Below are positions 8,740 through 13,702 of a stretch of 13,702 nucleotides of DNA, in pieces. Made by a program: the position numbers and the translations under genes. Where the stretch lies: assembly GCA_016256075.1 (NCBI GenBank), contig SDVU01000410.1, forward strand, positions 1-13,702, given 5' to 3'. The stretch is from Dictyocoela muelleri (Eukaryota > Microsporidia). The notes beneath the pieces were generated by a model, which searched no databases, was not told the DNA's origin, and saw only the letters and a program-made list of their open reading frames with translations. The number at the start of each line of letters is the position of its first letter. The stretch's first letter is position 1.

Positions 8740-8804
8740 TAGGGTCTGAGACCGAGAATGAAACGTAAAAATAGCGCTCACCTCCGGTCTCAGACCCTAG
8801 ACAC
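8740..8804. repeat. Merlin right terminal repeat with an inverted extra copy
   Basis: The outer right end contains CGGTCTCAGACCCTA (8785-8799). Its exact 15-bp complement TAGGGTCTGAGACCG lies inside at 8740-8754, so the right end alone can fold into a hairpin with a 30-nt loop. The left end has no such second copy. The inner copy sits 30 bp before the transposase ATG. Confidence 0.8.
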
Positions 8805-8810
8805 AGATTT

Positions 8811-9432
8811 TTTAACTGTTTTTATTTTATTAAGAGATGTCTGTGCCGAAAAATCCGGTGTAGAATCGAAAACTGACAGTTGTATAACTTAAAAATTAAT
8901 ATAATAATTGTTTTGCAATATTTGTGTAAGAAATTTATTTCATTATAATTTTTGTATTTCTTAATATTACATAGATAAATATGAATTACTTATAAATCAT
9001 TATAAAGACATAATTTAACCCTATTTGATAAAAAAATTAAATAATTAAATTTATTAAAATATAATTATTTAAATCTTTGCAATCATTATAAATATTATAA
9101 ACAACGATATTTATAATAAAACAAATTTAATTTGTATTACACATTTAATTTTTAATTAAAGTTATATTTTTATAATTTTGTTTTAGACAAACTAAATTAG
9201 AAATATTTACATTTAATCTATAATTAAACATTGGAATATTTAAATCTTTTTCATTCAGTCACGATGATATTTATTTACGTTAAACATTAATACAATCATT
9301 CATAAATTTATTAACTTGTTGATTTAAGCAATACTGACACAAAATTAATAAAAATCAAATTATCAAAAAATTAAATTATCCACAACTTCTGCAGTGATTA
9401 AAATTTGATCCTGAATTTAAAAAAATGAAAAT
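8811..9432. other. AT-rich upstream region of the actinin gene
   Basis: About 620 bp with no gene, repeat family or RNA signature visible. Long A/T runs dominate. The only clear signal is the C-run at its right edge, directly before the actinin ATG. Confidence 0.55.
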
Positions 9433-9436
9433 CACA

Positions 9437-9440
9437 CCCC
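9437..9440 (+). promoter_or_regulatory. CCC-type start signal of the actinin gene
   Basis: CCCC directly abuts the ATG at 9441, within ATCACACCCCATG. This is the clearest instance in the window of the microsporidian C-run start signal and it fixes the start codon. The earlier ATG at 9425 opens no useful frame. Confidence 0.7.
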
Positions 9441-10994
9441 ATGTCAGAACAAGAATGGGTACGAATTCAAACAAAAACATTTACAAATTGGATAAACGAC
9501 AAATTATCAAGCACTGGTTCAAAATTAGTAAAGGATTTCATCGTAGACTTGAATGACGGCACAATTCTTGCACGCATTCTTATCATTTTAACTGGTGAAA
9601 ATTTCTTTTTCCATCATAAACCTGTTGGTAAGTTTCAAAAAATTGAAAATATACAGTTAGTGCTTGATTTTATGAATAAGAAGAATATAAAACTGGTCAA
9701 TATCGGTACTGAAGATATTTATGGTGGTAATTTAAAACTCATGCTGGGTCTGGTTTGGACAATTATCTTGCGATTTGGTGTTTCTACTCTTTACACCGAA
9801 AACGTACAAGCAACTATTCTTGCATGGTGTAGAGCAACTACTGCCGACTACAAAAACGTCAATATTAATGGATTTGGAAAATGTTGGAAAGACGGATTAG
9901 CTTTTAATGCAATAATTCACAAATTCAGACCTGAATTGATCAAATATGAAAAACTTAGGCCTGAAAATGATAAGGAAAATCTTGAAAATGCATTTAAACT
10001 AGCAAATATTCATTTTGGAATCCCTAAACTTATGGATCCTGAGGATTTCACGAGTGTAGAAAATCCTGATGAAAAGAGTGTTTTCACCTATGTTACGCAA
10101 TACTACAATAGGCTTATTGACTACGAGAAACAAACCCTTCAAACCAATATCAAGGATTTTACTAAAAATCTCATGTCATGGTCAATCGATACGCAAAACA
10201 AATATTGTGATGTAGCGAATGATTTCTTAGAATTGGTATCTACCTCAAATCAAAATGCAAGGGAATTGGAAAAAATAATTGCAAATCTTATTTCTAAAAT
10301 TAAGGAGTATTACATGATTAGGACTAATACCAATAATAAATATCTTTATCTCAATCACTTATTAGGATGTATAAATATGGTTCATAAGTCTAATGACTTG
10401 AAGCCATACAACCCTCCTAACAATTTGACTCCGGAAATGCTGAAAATGGAAATTCAGGTTCAAAATATTGATAAAAATCTTGAAAATCTGAATGATGAAA
10501 TCAAAAGAATAAATTCTGATGAAAATATTAAACGATTTAAAACTGATTTTAATCCCCAATTGATCAATCTGCTCAGAGAAAGTTTAAAAAATGAAGAACT
10601 TAGTGAAGGCCTTAAAAAGTATATTGAGTCGTGCAGCAATAATTATGAAAGGAAGTTATGTATGGATAAATTATCTCTAATCAGAGATATGAACGAAAAT
10701 GAAAGATACAGAAAAGTTATTTTAACTGAGGCTCATAAGCTTTTTAAAGAACTTGATAAAGAAAATAAGAATATTATATCAGGTAATGATTATCTGAATT
10801 GTCTATTTCAATTAGGTATCAGAAAAAATAATCTAGAAGCTAAAGATATTGATTATGAAACTTTTATGTTGGACATTCAAAATTCTACCAAGCCCTTTTA
10901 TGGTGTTGTTGACTTTGAGTTTGTCAAAGGTAAGGATTTCCAAAAATTTATTGATGAATTTGTTTGTGATGAAAGTTTGTTTAAAAGAAAGTAA
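9441..10994 (+). CDS. Alpha-actinin-like actin cross-linking protein, short rod
   Basis: A 517-residue protein that binds and is expected to cross-link actin filaments in the cytoplasm. Residues 6-113 form the first calponin-homology domain, opening with the actinin-type signature Q10-x2-TF-x2-W17-x-N19 and containing LVNIGTEDIYGGNLKLMLG (85-103) and WTIILRF. Residues 120-226 form the second CH domain, with ILAWCRATTADYKNVNING and WKDGLAFNAIIHKFRPELI. Residues about 229-427 are a charged helical rod long enough for one or at most two spectrin-like repeats, with a KPYNPPNNLTPEML stretch at 321-334. The C-terminus (about 430-510) resembles paired EF-hands, but the first loop (D439-K-E-N-K-N-I-I-S-G-N-D450) has Lys at the fifth position, so calcium binding is doubtful. 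Animal alpha-actinins are near 890 residues with four repeats, so this is a reduced form, close in length to the short amoebal kind. No intron or break is seen. Fimbrin is less likely because it has four CH domains. Confidence 0.92.
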   Translation: MSEQEWVRIQTKTFTNWINDKLSSTGSKLVKDFIVDLNDGTILARILIILTGENFFFHHKPVGKFQKIENIQLVLDFMNKKNIKLVNIGTEDIYGGNLKLMLGLVWTIILRFGVSTLYTENVQATILAWCRATTADYKNVNINGFGKCWKDGLAFNAIIHKFRPELIKYEKLRPENDKENLENAFKLANIHFGIPKLMDPEDFTSVENPDEKSVFTYVTQYYNRLIDYEKQTLQTNIKDFTKNLMSWSIDTQNKYCDVANDFLELVSTSNQNARELEKIIANLISKIKEYYMIRTNTNNKYLYLNHLLGCINMVHKSNDLKPYNPPNNLTPEMLKMEIQVQNIDKNLENLNDEIKRINSDENIKRFKTDFNPQLINLLRESLKNEELSEGLKKYIESCSNNYERKLCMDKLSLIRDMNENERYRKVILTEAHKLFKELDKENKNIISGNDYLNCLFQLGIRKNNLEAKDIDYETFMLDIQNSTKPFYGVVDFEFVKGKDFQKFIDEFVCDESLFKRK

Positions 10995-11009
10995 ATTGAA
11001 TTATCATTA

Positions 11010-11100
11010 TTTTTATACTTTAAATGATAAATGATTTTTTTTATACTTTAAATGAAAAAATGATTATTTTTTATACTTTAAATGAAAAAATGATTTCTTT
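11010..11100. repeat. Three ~30-bp tandem units after the actinin stop
   Basis: Units built on TTATACTTTAAATGAAAAA follow the stop codon by about 15 bp (cores near 11014, 11041 and 11071), separated by T-runs. They probably lie in or next to the 3' untranslated region and could influence 3'-end formation, which is inference only. Small open frames across them are by-products. Confidence 0.8.
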
Positions 11101-11229
11101 TTATATTCCGTCATCTTAAGAAAATTAATTATTTAGTTTTTTTAATTTTTATCATCCAAAGTTCAAATAAATAGGATTTTAATTGTTAAATATAAATAAA
11201 AAAAAATATTTTTATTTAAATTAAATTTC

Positions 11230-11346
11230 ATGCTGACAACATTCATAGATGCGAACCCGAGAGTTATATCCAACTTTGGTCTTATGGCCTTTCGTTCTTG
11301 GTGTTCCATAAATACGTCACTTCCTAAGCTACCCAGAAGCCCAGTT
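11230..11346. other. GC-richer segment beside SINE copy 2
   Basis: About 115 bp with clearly higher G+C than the surroundings (for example ATGCGAACCCGAGAG and CTAAGCTACCCAGAAGCCCA). It adjoins the 3' side of the second SINE-like copy but has no match at the same place in copy 1, where a 16-bp tandem array stands instead. It may be an alternative 3' tail or part of another element. A 63-codon frame through it is not convincing. Confidence 0.4.
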
Positions 11347-11670
11347 GTATACGCGATTTTCGTTTTATCTATGACTCGACAGGATACAGATAATTATAGG
11401 GTTTCCAGATTTTTAGTTTAATTATATTTAATTAATTGTGTCACACACTTATCCCCACACCTAGGGAGTCTATTCTGCTTTACTATAAAAGATTAGACCA
11501 GGTCTTAATCGGCTATATACACTTGAACAACATATGCTACTATATTTATTTAATTATTGATCGCTTAATGTCAATCCCTCATTATTTATTAAAGAGTAAA
11601 GTCAGCGAGATTCGAACCTCGATACTTAAATGTTAATTTCAAGAGTGTTGAGCAATGAGCTATCTGGCCA
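11347..11670 (-). mobile_element. tRNA-derived SINE-like element, copy 2 (diverged)
   Basis: Reading on the minus strand from about 11670, the head begins GGCCAGATAGCTCA with A-box position 11662-11652 (TAGCTCATTGC, degenerate) and B box GGTTCGAATCT at 11618-11608. The 44-nt box spacing equals that of a tRNA. It shares with copy 1 the head (AAGTATCG, GGTTCGAATC, CGCT), the TTTAATAAATA after the head, a body segment near 11450-11520, and the 39-bp block at 11347-11385 (34 of 39 identical). The middle of the body (about 11390-11440) has drifted or been replaced by AT-rich sequence. It has lost the promoter quality of copy 1 and looks older. Two short open frames inside it are not genes. Confidence 0.65.
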
Positions 11671-11671
11671 A

Positions 11672-11937
11672 AAAAAAATAATATAATAATGATAGCGAGC
11701 TAACAGCCATCGTCCAATATAAGAACAGTTTTTATATTTAATTTGAATTGGAAATTCCTACTTATTGTAACTTTACCGAGCCAACAGAGGGTCACCAATA
11801 TTTAGAAATACTATGAATTTTACAAAAGTAAAAAAAACTTGTGACTTTTCACTTTTTTAATAAAAAATTTAATTTGAATTTGCAGGCATTTATGATTTTA
11901 TTTGCTCAAAAATTGAAAAGGTAACTAAAAAAAATAT
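11672..11937. other. Spacer
   Basis: No gene or repeat was recognised. The stretch around 11690-11800 is slightly richer in G+C (GCGAGCTAACAGCCATCG, CCGAGCCAACAGAGGGTCAC) and may be the remnant of an older element. Confidence 0.4.
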
Positions 11938-12075
11938 CATGATAAAATTAATCTTAAAAATCATAATATTAATCTTAAAAATCATTAATTTATCTTAAAA
12001 ATCATTAATTTATCTTAAAAATCATTATATTAATCTTAAAAATCTTTTTATTTTATCTTAAAAATCATTATTTAT
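11938..12075. repeat. ~20-bp tandem array upstream of the small membrane-protein gene
   Basis: Six degenerate units built on ATCTTAAAAATCATTAATTT, with cores at 11951, 11972, 11992, 12012, 12033 and 12055, period 20-22 bp. It ends about 55 bp before the ATG of the following gene and so lies where its promoter would be expected. Confidence 0.85.
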
Positions 12076-12127
12076 TAATTTTTAAATAATTTATAATAAA
12101 CCGCTTAAATTTATAATTAAACCTTCA

Positions 12128-12130
12128 CCC
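12128..12130 (+). promoter_or_regulatory. CCC-type start signal of the 80-residue gene
   Basis: CCC directly precedes the ATG at 12131 in ACCTTCACCCATG. It is the main reason for accepting this short frame as a gene and for choosing this start. Confidence 0.6.
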
Positions 12131-12373
12131 ATGATTCAATCATACAAGGTTTTAATTTTATTAATTTTGACAACAATCACGAGTCTAATATTTTATAACT
12201 TAAATTTTATAAAATCATTGATATTGCAAATTTTTGTACTTGGGTTATACATATTGTCAAAATCAGTTTTAGAGGCGTATTACATGAGTAATGAAAAAGA
12301 GTATAAAGAAGAAATTTTAAATTATAAAGAAAGAGTGCGTCAATCAAAATTAAGGATTAAAGAATTCTTATAA
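12131..12373 (+). CDS. Small two-pass membrane protein, unrecognised
   Basis: An 80-residue frame whose product I do not recognise. Residues about 7-22 (VLILLILTTITSLIFY) and 26-46 (FIKSLILQIFVLGLYILSKSV) are hydrophobic enough to cross a membrane. The remaining ~30 residues are highly charged (EKEYKEEILNYKERVRQSKL) and likely form a helix or short coiled coil on one face. This layout suits a small subunit of an ER or secretory membrane complex, but no diagnostic motif was seen and no function is proposed. Acceptance rests on the CCC immediately before ATG and on the change from hydrophobic to charged sequence, which random AT-rich DNA rarely gives. It stands between two tandem arrays. A second stop-like TAA follows the first within the 3' flank, and no break is seen. 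Confidence 0.65.
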   Translation: MIQSYKVLILLILTTITSLIFYNLNFIKSLILQIFVLGLYILSKSVLEAYYMSNEKEYKEEILNYKERVRQSKLRIKEFL

Positions 12374-12470
12374 TAATGTAATTAAAAGATTTTTTTTGTA
12401 TTTATTAAACAGTTTAAAGTTTATAATTTTTCAATAACACTTTATTTAAAAATAGCTAATGACTTTTTAA

Positions 12471-12575
12471 AGATTTAATAACTCTTTAATGATTTAATAA
12501 TCCTTTAATGATTTAATAATCCTTTAATGATTTAATAATCCTTTAATGATTTAATAATCCTTTAATGATTTAAAT
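12471..12575. repeat. 19-bp tandem array downstream of the small gene
   Basis: Five to six units of the type GATTTAATAATCCTTTAAT, period 19 bp, the middle four nearly identical. The array is unrelated to the one upstream of the gene. It starts about 100 bp after the stop codon. Confidence 0.9.
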
Positions 12576-12700
12576 TCTTTAAAGATTTGTGCTGCCGGTA
12601 AATCTAGCACATTCGAGAACCTATCAAAAGTATTAGTCTATATTTTTTAATCAACATTCCATCCAATTAAAACTATAAATATAATGTCGATTCTGACATC

Positions 12701-12868
12701 ATGACACGACAAGGAAACCCAAAGGAGTACACGCCAGCAAGCAAATTAAATAAAGTTAAATTAATAAAAAATAAGTCTTTATTGTTTAATCACCTCAGAG
12801 ACGGTGATATTTTTGTAAACTACCGCAGTGTATATTTTCAGTTTAGTTATAATTTTTTAGTGACTTAA
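12701..12868 (+). other. Doubtful 55-codon open frame
   Basis: It opens MTRQGNPKEYTPASKLNKV and ends at TAA 12866-12868. The stretch is more GC-rich than its flanks and the predicted residues are more varied than in typical spacer frames. No C-run precedes the ATG and no family was recognised. The frame is open for about nine codons upstream of the ATG, so this may be the tail of a decayed gene or element rather than a gene of its own. Confidence 0.2.
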
Positions 12869-13014
12869 TTTTCGAGATTAATTCGCCGGGATCTTTCCAA
12901 AAACATTTTCGTTTTCATTTTTTTTACCTTTGTGGTTGTTTCTCACAATTTGCATATACAGTACCTAAGTTCCTATTTTTATAGATAAATCTGTTTTTTA
13001 ACCCTTTACCGTTT

Positions 13015-13128
13015 TTTTACACATTTTTTTGCATAAAATTTTACCCTTATGCACAAATTTGTGCATACGTTTTTTTCACCCGTGCACAAATTTGCGCATA
13101 AAATTTTTCACTAATGCACAAATTTGGA
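13015..13128. repeat. 33-bp array around a perfect 20-bp palindrome
   Basis: About four units with period 32-33 bp, built on TATGCACAAATTTGTGCATA. The copy at 13048-13067 is a perfect 20-bp palindrome. The one at 13081-13100 reads GTGCACAAATTTGCGCATA, a third begins at 13114 and keeps only the left half, and a weaker GCATAAAATTTT half-site lies near 13031. Most units are preceded by a short ACCC or CAC word. The spacing is close to three helical turns, so all sites would face the same side of the DNA. Confidence 0.8.
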
Positions 13129-13171
13129 ATCATGCCTATTATATCCTCCCCGGGAATATAATAGGCATGAT
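13129..13171. repeat. 16-bp perfect inverted repeat with GC-rich loop
   Basis: ATCATGCCTATTATAT (13129-13144) and its exact complement (13156-13171) flank the 11-nt loop CCTCCCCGGGA. It follows the palindrome array directly. The loop is strikingly GC-rich for this window. It may be the remaining end pair of a small element or a structured RNA. Confidence 0.85.
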
Positions 13172-13189
13172 ATTAAAAATTTAAAAAAT

Positions 13190-13405
13190 TTAAAAAAAAT
13201 CTAAAAATTTATTTAAAAACGTCGAAAAGGTTTTTTTTATTTGTACGTATTTTTTTATTTCAAACACCTTCTGTTTGTCGTCTTCATGCATATCCATCAT
13301 TAGTCTTCTTGTACTTATTGATAGACATGTATGAAGGAATCCATCACAATTTCTCTCATGGTAAATTAGACGATATTCACGAAGAAAATTCGGTTCTCTA
13401 GCGGG
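13190..13405 (-). pseudogene. Unrecognised protein-like remnant
   Basis: The minus strand is open for 71 codons from 13405 to the TAA at 13192-13190. The stretch RLIYHERNCDGFLHTCLSIS (residues 12-31) followed by TRRLMMDMHEDDKQKVF has a balanced residue mix with two Cys, two His and acidic residues, unlike spacer frames. The first Met is at residue 36, and no start or C-run precedes the open part, which begins after an in-frame TAA. The last 20 residues run into A/T-rich sequence. It is probably the surviving middle or end of a dead gene or transposon; I could not place it in a family. Confidence 0.35.
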
Positions 13406-13484
13406 TTAGAGCCACCCCCTCGCTCATATTGGTAATTCTTAACTGGTAAGAGCATAGAGTATGTTTTTAATTTCAAATAAGCTT

Positions 13485-13536
13485 TAAATCTCATGAAAAA
13501 TCTACATATATATATATAGATTTTTCATGAGATTTA
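13485..13536. repeat. 20-bp perfect inverted repeat with TA-repeat loop
   Basis: TAAATCTCATGAAAAATCTA (13485-13504) and its exact complement (13517-13536) flank a 12-nt alternating AT loop. The whole 52 bp is almost fully self-complementary. It lies just before the 22-bp tandem array. Confidence 0.9.
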
Positions 13537-13541
13537 CAGGG

Positions 13542-13702
13542 TATTTCATTTTTATAGTCCACTTATTTCATTTTTATAGTCCACTAATTTCATTTTTAGT
13601 CCACTAATTTCATTTTTATAGTCCACTAATTTCATTTTTATAGTCCACTTATTTCCTTTTTATAGTCCACTTATTTCATTTTTATAGTCCACTTATTTCA
13701 TT
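13542..13702. repeat. 22-bp tandem array running off the window
   Basis: About seven units of TATTTCATTTTTATAGTCCA plus CT or CA, period 22 bp, one unit shorter by two bases and one with C for A in the TTTCATTT word. The last base of the window is still inside the array, so its full length is unknown. Confidence 0.92.

Larger units (their letters stand above)
7187..8804 (-). mobile_element. Merlin (IS1595/ISXO2-type) DNA transposon, defective
   Basis: The ends carry inverted repeats of roughly 32 bp: GTCTAGGGTCTGAGACCGG with TTGAGCGCT on the left (7187-7220), and the inverted form on the right (about 8771-8804). Between them, on the minus strand, lie the parts of a Merlin transposase: an N-terminal zinc ribbon, then a DDE core. 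The element is interrupted by the fold-back element at 7926-8439 and its coding frame is further shifted, so it cannot make an intact transposase. Known Merlin elements create 8-9 bp target duplications; here the flanks (T-rich on both sides) give no convincing one. Merlin elements have been reported in some microsporidia, so the family fits the host. Confidence 0.85.

Noticed and set aside
7178-8813. Target-site duplication of the Merlin
   Set aside because: The flanks share only T-runs; aligned nine-base flanks match at about half the positions, which is expected in this DNA.
10362-10559. Minus-strand 65-codon frame
   Set aside because: It is an antisense shadow of the actinin rod region.
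10849-11034. 61-codon plus-strand frame overlapping the actinin end
   Set aside because: It is an out-of-frame shadow of the actinin C-terminus running into the 3' tandem repeat.
11230-11636. Two open frames of 63 and 66 codons
   Set aside because: Both lie in the SINE-like copy 2 and its neighbour, on the strand opposite the element, and neither has a C-run start signal.

Overview
The window looks like nuclear DNA of a microsporidian with a large, sparse, repeat-filled genome. Three things point that way. The DNA is extremely AT-rich. Its few genes have no visible introns. Every convincing start codon has a run of three to five C's just before the ATG, the CCC-type start signal known from microsporidia. 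This holds at 9441 (CCCC directly before ATG), 12131 (CCC directly before ATG), the transposase start at 8710 on the minus strand (CCCC, then AAA) and the integrase remnant at 2358 (CCCCC, then AA). No species can be named from the sequence alone.

Only two host genes look intact. One is a 517-residue short-rod alpha-actinin at 9441-10994, with two calponin-homology domains, a brief helical rod and degenerate EF-hands. The other is an unrecognised 80-residue protein at 12131-12373 with two membrane segments, bracketed by two unrelated tandem arrays. Two further short open stretches (12701-12868 plus, 13190-13405 minus) are doubtful.

The rest is mostly mobile DNA and spacer. 1-401: a tRNA-derived SINE-like element on the minus strand ending in a 16-bp tandem tail. 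568-812: a fold-back MITE. 2358-3574: a broken fossil of a Ty3/gypsy-type integrase with no visible LTRs or other retroelement genes. 3575-6403: AT-rich spacer with small hairpins. 6404-8804: a nested cluster holding (a) a unit of two ~300-bp palindromes flanked by a 10-bp direct repeat, (b) a dead Merlin (IS1595/ISXO2-type) DNA transposon with terminal inverted repeats, and (c) inside it, a fold-back element with 16-bp subrepeats and a 9-bp target duplication. About 11347-11670: a second, diverged copy of the SINE-like element. 12374-13702: tandem arrays, a perfect 20-bp palindrome in a 33-bp array, two strong hairpins and a 22-bp array running off the end.

The two host genes show no sign of working together. 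The most unusual feature is the pair of related tRNA-headed elements, which share A and B boxes, an unrelated body and a highly conserved 39-bp block near the 3' end: a candidate SINE family in a microsporidian. The cluster of long perfect palindromes and the start signal shared by host genes and transposons are also notable.
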